A stretch of 64,000 nucleotides of DNA, from NCBI GenBank assembly GCA_905198125.1, contig CAJKBH010000004.1, forward strand, positions 47,586 to 111,585, written 5' to 3'. The notes beneath the pieces were generated by a model. The model was not told the origin of the DNA. It searched no databases and saw only the letters and a list, made by a program, of their open reading frames with translations. This DNA comes from an uncultured Porphyromonadaceae bacterium. GTDB taxonomy: Bacteria; Bacteroidota; Bacteroidia; Bacteroidales; Muribaculaceae. This document shows positions 9,429 through 17,201 of this stretch, piece after piece (position 1 is the stretch's first letter; each line of letters begins with the position of its first letter). A program made the translations under genes and the position numbers.

Positions 9429-9436
9429 TAAATTTG
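9429..9436 (+). promoter_or_regulatory. Possible -7 element just upstream of the response regulator
   Basis: TAAATTTG ends only 4 nt before the ATG at 9441. No TTTG is found 19-21 nt upstream. If used, it would give a leaderless or almost leaderless mRNA for the two-component genes, separate from the pump operon. The motif could also be chance in AT-rich sequence. Confidence 0.35.
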
Positions 9437-9440
9437 CACT

Positions 9441-9974
9441 ATGATACTGATAGTAGACGATGACAGTGCCGTGAGGACATCCATATCCCTTGCGTTGAAA
9501 CGCGCCGGTTATGATCCGTTGCCTGTCAGTACGGAATCGGACGCGCTGACGGCGGTACGCGACGAACGCGTGCAGTTAGCCGTACTCGACATGAACCTGA
9601 CGCTGACCACGACCGGCCGGCAGGGCATCGAAATTCTACGAAAATTCCGCATACTTCGTCCCGACATGCCTGTAATCATGCTGACGGCCTGGGGCACGAT
9701 TCCGCTGACGGTCGAGGCTCTGAATTATGGAGCTGTTGACTTCATGACCAAACCCTGGAGCAACGAGGACCTCATTTCCAAGGTCAGGAAGGGATTGGAA
9801 CGCAGCGAAACGGAGCGCAAGGCCCGGGACCATACCGAGACGCTGGACGAAATGGAGCGGGAGGCGATTCTCGCGGCTCTGAAACGCTGCGGCGGCAATA
9901 TGTCGGATGCCGCCAAGCAGCTCGGCATCACCCGCCAGTCGCTGTATCGCCGGCTGGAGAAGTACAAACTATAA
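9441..9974 (+). CDS. Response regulator: receiver plus Fis-type helix-turn-helix, no AAA+ domain
   Basis: 177 aa. The receiver domain (1-120) has the acidic pair DDD at 6-8, phospho-acceptor Asp50 (AVLDMNL), Thr82 (MLTAWG) and Lys104 (FMTKPW). The C-terminal 45 residues (ILAALKRCGGNMSDAAKQLG, then RQSLYRRLEKYKL) are the Fis-like DNA-binding domain of NtrC-family regulators. The sigma54-interacting AAA+ domain that normally lies between them is absent; a charged linker of about 15 residues joins the parts, as in ActR/PrrA-type regulators. It should therefore act without sigma54. The kinase gene starts 12 nt downstream, and the pair follows the efflux operon, so it probably regulates that pump. 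Confidence 0.92.
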   Translation: MILIVDDDSAVRTSISLALKRAGYDPLPVSTESDALTAVRDERVQLAVLDMNLTLTTTGRQGIEILRKFRILRPDMPVIMLTAWGTIPLTVEALNYGAVDFMTKPWSNEDLISKVRKGLERSETERKARDHTETLDEMEREAILAALKRCGGNMSDAAKQLGITRQSLYRRLEKYKL

Positions 9975-9986
9975 CCTATATTAACG

Positions 9987-11219
9987 GTGAGGTACAAGAT
10001 ATATACGGTTCTGATTGTGTTGCTGGTGATAGCCACGGCGATAGGCGCGCTGTGCGGACTGTCATGGACATGGATTGCCGGCGGTTGCGCGGCGGTTCTG
10101 ATTGCCCTTGCGTTTCAGTACCGTTCTGTCAGCAAGCCGCTGCGGGCGGTGGAGAACGGCATGTATCTTCTCAGGGACCAGGACTTCAGCAGCCGTCTGC
10201 GCCTTACCGGGCAACCCGATGCCGACCGGGTGGTGAATCTGTACAACAGCCTGATCGAGTCCATGAAGGCCGAACGGCTTAAGACTCAGGAACAGGACCG
10301 TTTTCTGAGTCTTGTGGTGGACGCCTCCCCCCTCGGCATAGCGATATGCGATTTCGACGGAAACATCACGGAAACCAACCGCGCCTGGAACGCCATGCAG
10401 TCGCCGGCCATGTCCAAGGCCATCGAATCCGTAACCGACGGCGAGTCGCAGACCGTGCGGCTGGCCGACGCCCTGATAGTGCGTATATCCAAGCTATGGT
10501 TCATGGACTCGGGATTCAAGCGCCGGTTCATCTTGGTGGAACGCCTCACAGACGAGATTGCCGCGGCCGAGAAACAGATGTTCAACAAGATAGTGCGCAC
10601 CATCGGCCATGAGGTGAACAACACATTGGGCAGCGTCATTTCGGTGCTCGACACCATCGGAGAAATGCATCAGGACGATCCGTTCGCGGCCGACGCCATA
10701 ACGAGCAGCACCCGCAGCTGCACTAATCTTGTCAACTTTGTGCGCGGATACGCCGACATAGTCAAATTGCCGCCCGTCACGTCCGAACCCGTGCGATTGA
10801 ATGAATGGATGTCCGGCATTCTACCGACACTCAAGGCTTTGGCACCCGACAACGTGACGCTGACATTCACACCGGACGCATACGCCGGAGAAGCATATAT
10901 CGACCCCATGCTGATGGAGCGCGTCATGATCAACATAGTGCGCAACGCCGCCGAAAGCATCGGCGACCGTCCCGACGGCCTGATTCAGATTCAGACGGAA
11001 TCCAACGGCATCAAGGTAACCGACAACGGCCGCGGCATCAGCGACGAAACGGCAGAAAAGCTCTTTACCCCCTTCTTCTCCACCAAGCGGCCCGACCGCG
11101 GCCTGGGTCTGATGCTGATAGCCGACATCCTCCGCGCCCACCGCGCCCGTTTCTCCCTCATCACAGCCCCCGACACCCGCCTCACCACATTCTCCATCGC
11201 CCTGTCAAAACGTGTTTGA
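9987..11219 (+). CDS. Membrane sensor histidine kinase with HAMP-like and PAS-like regions
   Basis: 410 aa, starting at GTG 9987, 12 nt after the response regulator stop; no better ATG is near. Two membrane segments (5-22 and 27-45) are separated by almost no periplasmic loop, so the signal is probably sensed in the membrane or cytoplasm. A HAMP-like segment (48-95) and PAS-like domain (about 104-190, ASPLGIAICDFDGNITETN) precede the dimerization helix with phospho-accepting His208 (TIGHEVNN). The ATPase domain has the N box NIVRNAAESI, G1 box DNGRGIS and G2 box RGLGLML. It is the cognate kinase of the adjacent regulator by gene order. Confidence 0.92.
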   Translation: MRYKIYTVLIVLLVIATAIGALCGLSWTWIAGGCAAVLIALAFQYRSVSKPLRAVENGMYLLRDQDFSSRLRLTGQPDADRVVNLYNSLIESMKAERLKTQEQDRFLSLVVDASPLGIAICDFDGNITETNRAWNAMQSPAMSKAIESVTDGESQTVRLADALIVRISKLWFMDSGFKRRFILVERLTDEIAAAEKQMFNKIVRTIGHEVNNTLGSVISVLDTIGEMHQDDPFAADAITSSTRSCTNLVNFVRGYADIVKLPPVTSEPVRLNEWMSGILPTLKALAPDNVTLTFTPDAYAGEAYIDPMLMERVMINIVRNAAESIGDRPDGLIQIQTESNGIKVTDNGRGISDETAEKLFTPFFSTKRPDRGLGLMLIADILRAHRARFSLITAPDTRLTTFSIALSKRV

Positions 11220-11318
11220 CAAGGTATGTAAATACAGGGATAAAACGGATTTCCCTTATTTTTCGCATTGCGTACACATTGAAGTTGTTTAAACAAATTT
11301 ACGTTTAATAAAAGATCT

Positions 11319-11369
11319 TTAAGTACATGACAAAAATTTGAAAACATCGAATTTTTGTCATGTACTTAA
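11319..11369. terminator. Perfect 20-bp inverted repeat (hairpin), possible terminator or protein site
   Basis: TTAAGTACATGACAAAAATT (11319-11338) is mirrored exactly by its reverse complement at 11350-11369 around an 11-nt loop. It lies in the 306-nt gap between the kinase gene and the PUL regulator. No U tract follows on either strand, so a simple intrinsic terminator is not certain; a dimeric repressor site or RNA-stabilising stem is also possible. The rest of the gap holds only the PUL regulator's promoter. Confidence 0.6.
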
Positions 11370-11472
11370 CCAATCTCTTAAAATCAGTCAAGTTCTAATA
11401 AAATGGTCTCTTGATGTTTCATAAGGATACCATCATGGATACAAATCGGGACTTCGAAGCGGTCTGAAGGTA

Positions 11473-11503
11473 TTTGCCATACATGGGATAATAATTAATT
11501 TTG
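11473..11503 (+). promoter_or_regulatory. Promoter of the hybrid two-component regulator gene
   Basis: TTTG at 11473-11476, a 19-nt spacer, then TAATTTTG at 11496-11503. The predicted start is near 11509, leaving a leader under 20 nt before ATG 11526. A good consensus fits the constitutive expression usual for PUL sensors. Confidence 0.7.
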
Positions 11504-11525
11504 TAACCTATAATTATGTGTCCAG

Positions 11526-14500
11526 ATGAATTTGCACCGCATTTCCGTTTTAATATGTTTCGCGTGGTTCACTATCGCGGCCACCGCAACGGAACATCAT
11601 GTGTTCCGCAGACTCGAAACGGCCAATGGCATGTCGAACAACAATGTCAAGGCGATTCTAAAGGATAAGGAAGGTTTTTTATGGGTCGGCACGGCGTCGG
11701 GCCTGAATCGGTATGACGGATTCAAATTCAAGCAATACAGACAACCTGAATTATTAAAAGATTATCTTAACGACATCTGGTCGTTGCAGGAGGATTATGA
11801 CGGCAATATCTGGGTAAGAAGTTACACGTATTACTCTGTCTTCAATCGCGAAAAGGATGCTTTTTCAGCCGAGGTCCCGAAATTACTGGCGAAATATGGA
11901 ATAAAAGTTGCCGATCAATATAACATTTACGTGGACCGCAGTAAGAATCTATGGATTTTTACAGATGAAAACATATACTTTTACGACATGCCAGCCCGAA
12001 AGCTGACTACAATAGCCCATTCAATAGGGCCGTTGCATTCCAATGTCGGAATATCGGACAACAAGTCAACGGTATATATTCTTTTAGGTAATGGTGATAT
12101 ATGCACCATTGACAAATCAAGTCACTCTACAGGACATATAAAAGGACCTGAAGGCATGACCGGCACAAACCACATATATGCCGATTACCAGCAGGGTCTA
12201 TGGATATTTTCAGATCATAATGACGATATCTTTTATAAAAAGAAATCGTCGGGATGGACCCGTTTGCAATTGCCGAACTTCCGTCTGACACAAAGCAAAG
12301 GCATACGCAGCATTATCGACGACAAGAACGGCCATATCTGGATCGGCACTGACCATAACGGTCTGCATATCTACAATCAGTCGAACGGGAGTATCGATTC
12401 ATTCATCCGCGACTCGGCAATGCCGGGTGCGCTTCCGTCCAACAATGTCTCCTATATCTATCAGGATCCGGACTATACCATCTGGTTCGGACATAACAAA
12501 TCGGGAATATCTTTTTGCAATGACACCCGACTCCAGTTTGAAGACTATGGATTCTTTGTGTCAGAAGACATAACAGCACTGCTATTGGACCGCAACGGTT
12601 ATCTTTGGGCCGGAACCGACGGAAACGGATTATACCGCAAAAAAGCCGGTGACTCAAGCCGGCCCGAAAAGATATCGTCGGTATTCAATGGTTCGATAAT
12701 TTGCCTTGACCAAGACATGACCGGCACAGTCACAGCCGGCTCCTACGGCAACGGCATATACCGCATAAGTGACAACAACATAAGCCATTTCACAACGGCC
12801 AACAGTTCATTGGGTTCAGATATAGTCTGGGACATACAGTCCGACAAAAACGGGAATTTATGGATCGCCACAATAGAGGGCTTACAATATTTTGTGCCGG
12901 AAACCGGACAGTTTATATCGGTAGTCGGTGCCGACGGTGCCCCTATAAGCACCATGACACTATATTATGATGGCGATCAGACTATGTATGTCGGAACATT
13001 CGACGGCCTCTATACCGTCAATATCAACACCCGGCATCATAGGCACTATACCTCCAACAACAGAAAAACCCAGTCATTCGACAAGGGTATTATTTCAGCA
13101 ATACTGAAAGACAAGTCCGGACAATTATGGATTGGCAACAGCCAAGGAATAACGGTATGGAACAACGAGTCCGACTCCCTGTACAACATCACCCCGCAAA
13201 ACGGACTTTGCAACAATATGGTGCAATCACTCACCATTGATGAAGAGGGCAATATCTGGGTATTGACAAGCAATGGGCTCTCAATCATCACACCCCATTG
13301 GGGCAATGACGGTAAATTCGATTATACACTTCGCAACTATACGGAAAGACAGGGACTGAAAAGCGGATTTTTCAACACCAACGCCATCTCCACGTTTCCC
13401 GACGGCAACATGATATTCGGCACATCCAACGGTTGTGTCACATTCTTTCCGCACAAAATATTCAAAGCGCGGCCGGGTAAAGACCTTAAGGTCATTTTCA
13501 CCGGGCTGAGTGTCGGAGCACGGAGCATTGCGGTCGATTCGGTGTATGACGGCCGCATCTTACTCTCTAAGTCGCTGGAGAAGACACCTCCGCTCACGTT
13601 CAATCACAATGACAATCTGACAACCATCAGCTTTACGGCCTGCGACATCACAGGAGAACACAATCTGAATTACCAGTATAAACTTGAAGGTCTTGACAAT
13701 GAATGGATGTCAACGACCGACAACAACGTTTCCTTCGCATCGTTGCCGCCGGGCAAATACCGATTGCTTGTAAAAGCATGTTATCCTGACGGTGAATGCA
13801 GCGAGCCTTCCGGTATCGACATAACTGTGCGGCCACCCTTCTATCTAACATGGTGGGCATACTGTATATACCTATTGACATCCGCCCTGATAATATATGT
13901 CATATACAGAAATCTCAAGAGTAGACAGAGACGCAAGCTGATATGGCACAAGCAACAAATCGAGAGCGAGCAAAAAGAACGCATAAACGAAATCAAGCTG
14001 AGATTCTTCACCAATATCAGCCATGATCTTCGCACGCCGTTGACATTGATTATGGTTCCACTGCAAGTGCTAATGGAGCGGACCAAAGATGAGAAAGCCA
14101 AGAAGATGCTTGACACCATGCATCACAACGCCACTCACCTGCTCAATCTAATCAATTCGCTACTTGACTTGCGCAAACTCGATGTCGGTGCCGAAACGCT
14201 ACATTGCAGTGTCAGCGATTTCATCAGTTTCGTCAAATCCGTGATTCGTGCTTTTGACGACTATGCTTCAAGTCGCAATATCCGTTTTACAGTAGAAAGC
14301 AATCGGAAGGAACTCTATTTCAGCTACGATCAGACAAAAATCAAAAAAGTTCTCAACAATCTGCTGTCCAACGCATTCAAGTATACACCTGACGGTGGTT
14401 CGGTCGCTGTTAAAATAGACAGCGACGACTCGGAGGTAAGAGTGAGCATATCCGACACCGGACCCGGCATCACCGCCGAAACAAAGGAACGCATCTTCGA

Positions 14501-15530
14501 GCGCTTCTTTCAAGGAGAACAGAGCGAATACCGGACAGGCAGCGGCATCGGGCTTCACATCGCAAGCGAATACATCCACATGCACGGCGGTGAGATAAGT
14601 GTGGCCGACAACAGTCCTGTCGGAACAATCTTCACATTCAGTCTCTCTCTCCACAATAATGTCTGCAACGCAGAATCCGCCGAACCGGCAGCTGCCGCAC
14701 CGCAGAATGAACACGAAATGCTACCCGAAAAACAAAACTTCGACACCCCCGATGTCCCGGACCCGGAATCCCGAAGACCTTGTATCCTGCTTGTCGATGA
14801 CAACAGTGAATATCTTGAAATCATATCCAACATACTGGCCGACGAATACAATGTCATTACTGCAGACAACGGTGACAAGGCCCTTGAAATCATTGACAAA
14901 GAAGACATCTCTCTTGTTGTCAGCGATGTCATGATGCCGGGGATTGACGGAATGGAACTATGCCGTCGCATCAAGACCGACATCCGCCGGTCGCACATTC
15001 CGGTAATTCTGCTGACCGCCAAGAACGCCGAGGAATATCGCATAGAGGGCCTTGAACTCGGTGCCGACGACTACATCACCAAGCCCTTCAATTACCAGTT
15101 GCTCAAACTGCGTATCGCAAAGTTCATCCAGCTTTCCGAACGCAATCACAGCATATTTCGCAATCGCATCGAAGTGGAGCCAAGCGAAATAACCATTACC
15201 TCTCTCGATGAGAAACTTGTCGAAAAGGCAATAGCCATTGTAGAGAATCATATCGAGGACCCTGACTTCTCGGTCGAGACACTTAGTCAGGAACTGGCTT
15301 TGAGCCGTGGGTATCTCTATAAGAAACTTATGGCCATTACAGGGAAAGGTCCTGCAGAATTCATACGTACCATACGGCTCAAGAGAGCACGCCAGCTTTT
15401 GACCGGAAGTCAGATGCAGATAGCGGAAGTGGCTTATAAATGCGGCTTCAACTCCCCTAAACGGTTTGCACAGAACTTCCGTAACGAATTCGGAATGTTA
15501 CCTTCTGAGTTCCTGAAGAGCCAATCTTGA
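11526..15530 (+). CDS. Hybrid two-component system (HTCS) PUL regulator
   Basis: 1334 aa, all parts of a two-component system in one chain. It has a signal peptide (1-22) and a periplasmic beta-propeller sensor built of Reg_prop blades, with repeated WxGT/G-type motifs such as GFLWVGTASGLNRYDG, GHIWIGTDHNGL and GNIWVLTSNGLSII. A Y_Y_Y-type domain precedes a membrane helix at about 775-795. The kinase has phospho-accepting His in NISHDLRTPLTLI, N box NNLLSNAFKYTPDGG and G box GSGIGLH. The receiver has VDDNSEY and phospho-Asp in VVSDVMMPG, and an AraC-type double helix-turn-helix forms the last 110 residues. Family knowledge: it senses oligosaccharides in the periplasm and activates the adjacent susCD-type operon. 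GC is visibly lower than in the preceding pump genes. Confidence 0.95.
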   Translation: MNLHRISVLICFAWFTIAATATEHHVFRRLETANGMSNNNVKAILKDKEGFLWVGTASGLNRYDGFKFKQYRQPELLKDYLNDIWSLQEDYDGNIWVRSYTYYSVFNREKDAFSAEVPKLLAKYGIKVADQYNIYVDRSKNLWIFTDENIYFYDMPARKLTTIAHSIGPLHSNVGISDNKSTVYILLGNGDICTIDKSSHSTGHIKGPEGMTGTNHIYADYQQGLWIFSDHNDDIFYKKKSSGWTRLQLPNFRLTQSKGIRSIIDDKNGHIWIGTDHNGLHIYNQSNGSIDSFIRDSAMPGALPSNNVSYIYQDPDYTIWFGHNKSGISFCNDTRLQFEDYGFFVSEDITALLLDRNGYLWAGTDGNGLYRKKAGDSSRPEKISSVFNGSIICLDQDMTGTVTAGSYGNGIYRISDNNISHFTTANSSLGSDIVWDIQSDKNGNLWIATIEGLQYFVPETGQFISVVGADGAPISTMTLYYDGDQTMYVGTFDGLYTVNINTRHHRHYTSNNRKTQSFDKGIISAILKDKSGQLWIGNSQGITVWNNESDSLYNITPQNGLCNNMVQSLTIDEEGNIWVLTSNGLSIITPHWGNDGKFDYTLRNYTERQGLKSGFFNTNAISTFPDGNMIFGTSNGCVTFFPHKIFKARPGKDLKVIFTGLSVGARSIAVDSVYDGRILLSKSLEKTPPLTFNHNDNLTTISFTACDITGEHNLNYQYKLEGLDNEWMSTTDNNVSFASLPPGKYRLLVKACYPDGECSEPSGIDITVRPPFYLTWWAYCIYLLTSALIIYVIYRNLKSRQRRKLIWHKQQIESEQKERINEIKLRFFTNISHDLRTPLTLIMVPLQVLMERTKDEKAKKMLDTMHHNATHLLNLINSLLDLRKLDVGAETLHCSVSDFISFVKSVIRAFDDYASSRNIRFTVESNRKELYFSYDQTKIKKVLNNLLSNAFKYTPDGGSVAVKIDSDDSEVRVSISDTGPGITAETKERIFERFFQGEQSEYRTGSGIGLHIASEYIHMHGGEISVADNSPVGTIFTFSLSLHNNVCNAESAEPAAAAPQNEHEMLPEKQNFDTPDVPDPESRRPCILLVDDNSEYLEIISNILADEYNVITADNGDKALEIIDKEDISLVVSDVMMPGIDGMELCRRIKTDIRRSHIPVILLTAKNAEEYRIEGLELGADDYITKPFNYQLLKLRIAKFIQLSERNHSIFRNRIEVEPSEITITSLDEKLVEKAIAIVENHIEDPDFSVETLSQELALSRGYLYKKLMAITGKGPAEFIRTIRLKRARQLLTGSQMQIAEVAYKCGFNSPKRFAQNFRNEFGMLPSEFLKSQS

Positions 15531-15553
15531 ACACCGAACACACCGGGAGCACC

Positions 15554-15602
15554 TAAAGGATACATAAAGGGACATGATGTCGTGATTTGTCTGCTAAATT
15601 TG
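15554..15602 (+). promoter_or_regulatory. Candidate PUL operon promoter with upstream direct repeats
   Basis: A -7 element TAAATTTG at 15595-15602 lies 22 nt before ATG 15624, but there is no TTTG at the -33 position. Instead TAAAGG is repeated at 15554-15559 and 15565-15570, 11 bp apart. A weak -33 plus direct half-sites is what an AraC-type activator such as the adjacent HTCS would need. This is inference only. Confidence 0.45.
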
Positions 15603-15623
15603 CACAAAAATCAGCTAATACTT

Positions 15624-17156
15624 ATGAACATCATGATTGTTAACCGAAATCTTATCATGTCAGGTATCCTTGCCGCAGCCTCTACAATTGTCGGTGCGGG
15701 AACCATGACAGCGTCCAACCCCGACATCTCCGTATGCACTCATGGCTATGAAGCCTCGCCCAAACTACACACGGGGAGCGGCAACCCGCTGTTGGATTTC
15801 ATGTATGTCGCCGATCCGACGGCTATAGAGCATGAGGGCCGTATCTATGTCTACGGAACAAACGATCAGCAGGAGATAGATTCTGTGGGCAGAGGGAAAC
15901 AAAACAGCTATGCATACATACATTCGTTCGTCATGATGTCATCGGACGACATGGTCAACTGGACTTATCATGGCATAATTGATGTTGAAAAGGCGGCGCC
16001 GTGGACCGGTAAAAAAGATGTGTCCTGGGCGCCCTCTATCATATCGAGACTTGAGGATGACGGCAAAACACACTTCTATCTATATTACTCCCATGGCGGA
16101 GGGGGAATCGGAGTATTGACGGCCACATCACCTGTGGGCCCCTGGACCGATCCGCTGGGCCATGACATAATCAATGTCAACACACCGGGTCTGAAGGACT
16201 GTCCGGCGCCCTTCGACCCGGGCGCCGTAATCGACGACAATGGCACCGGATGGCTCGCGTTCGGCGGCGGCAAATCATCAGCCGCCACAACATTGTTTCC
16301 CGGCAGCGCCAGAATTGTCAGACTCGGCAAGGACCTTCTCAGCATTGATAGTGAAATAAAAGAAATCCCCGCCCCATATTTCTTTGAGGCAAGCGAGCTT
16401 AACTATATCAACGGCAAATGGATATATTCTTACAGTACGGACTGGGTCAACCGTGACGAATGGCATATCAACGACGTCATGCGTCCATCGATCTGTTCGA
16501 TCAGCTATATGGTCTCTACTGATCCGCTCAATAAAGACAGCTGGAAATTCCGCGGCGACATCCTCCATAATGCCTTCGGCTACGGGATGTCGGCAAGCAA
16601 CAATCACACTCATTTTTTGAAATTCAAGGGGAAATATTATATCTTCTATCACAACAACTCACTGGCAGACTACAGAGGCATAAATACAGGCTATCGCAAC
16701 ATCTGTGTCGATTGTCTCGACGTCAATGAGAAGACACATGAGATTGCATCCGGCACTATGTCAAGCCGCGGAGTGATTCAGACATGCTGCCTGAATCCAT
16801 ACGATTGGCAACAAGCCGAGACCGTAGCGGCCACTCTGGGAATGGAATTCGAGCACACCGATATGCCGGGCAACATGGTTGCGGCAAATCTTGGAAAACA
16901 CCAGCGCTCGGAGATACGTCAGGTAGACTTCGGCAAGGGAGCCACGGCATTCGAGGCCTTAGTGACCGGCAAGGGCACAATCGACATATATGCCGGCAAA
17001 CCTGAAGGAAAACCCATCGCGAGTCTCGATGTAAACGAACCTGACTGGAGAAATATTTCCGTAAATCTCGACAAACAGGTCAAGGGCATCCATGACCTCT
17101 GTTTCGTATTCCGCAACGGAGAGTTCAAATTCGATCAATGGCGCTTCGTCAGATGA
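15624..17156 (+). CDS. GH43-family glycosidase with C-terminal CBM6-like domain
   Basis: 510 aa from ATG 15624; a longer start at 15582 would run through the -7 element. Signal peptide at about 5-29. The five-bladed propeller of clan GH-F is indicated by the three acidic positions: base Asp64 (VADPTAI), pKa-tuning Asp198 (PFDPGAV) and acid Glu255 (YFFEASEL). The last 130 residues look like a CBM6-type sandwich (ending DLCFVFRNGEFKFDQWRFVR). GH43 members are mainly alpha-L-arabinofuranosidases, arabinanases or beta-xylosidases; which one cannot be said here. It is the first enzyme of the PUL, 45 nt before susC. Confidence 0.88.
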   Translation: MNIMIVNRNLIMSGILAAASTIVGAGTMTASNPDISVCTHGYEASPKLHTGSGNPLLDFMYVADPTAIEHEGRIYVYGTNDQQEIDSVGRGKQNSYAYIHSFVMMSSDDMVNWTYHGIIDVEKAAPWTGKKDVSWAPSIISRLEDDGKTHFYLYYSHGGGGIGVLTATSPVGPWTDPLGHDIINVNTPGLKDCPAPFDPGAVIDDNGTGWLAFGGGKSSAATTLFPGSARIVRLGKDLLSIDSEIKEIPAPYFFEASELNYINGKWIYSYSTDWVNRDEWHINDVMRPSICSISYMVSTDPLNKDSWKFRGDILHNAFGYGMSASNNHTHFLKFKGKYYIFYHNNSLADYRGINTGYRNICVDCLDVNEKTHEIASGTMSSRGVIQTCCLNPYDWQQAETVAATLGMEFEHTDMPGNMVAANLGKHQRSEIRQVDFGKGATAFEALVTGKGTIDIYAGKPEGKPIASLDVNEPDWRNISVNLDKQVKGIHDLCFVFRNGEFKFDQWRFVR

Positions 17157-17201
17157 TTCCACACACTCAGTTCAAGCAATAACAACTTTTTAACAAATAT
17201 C

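Noticed and set aside
11319..11369. Invertible promoter (phase-variation inverted repeats)
   Set aside because: Only 11 nt separate the arms, too little to carry a promoter or be a normal invertible segment, and no invertase gene is in the window.
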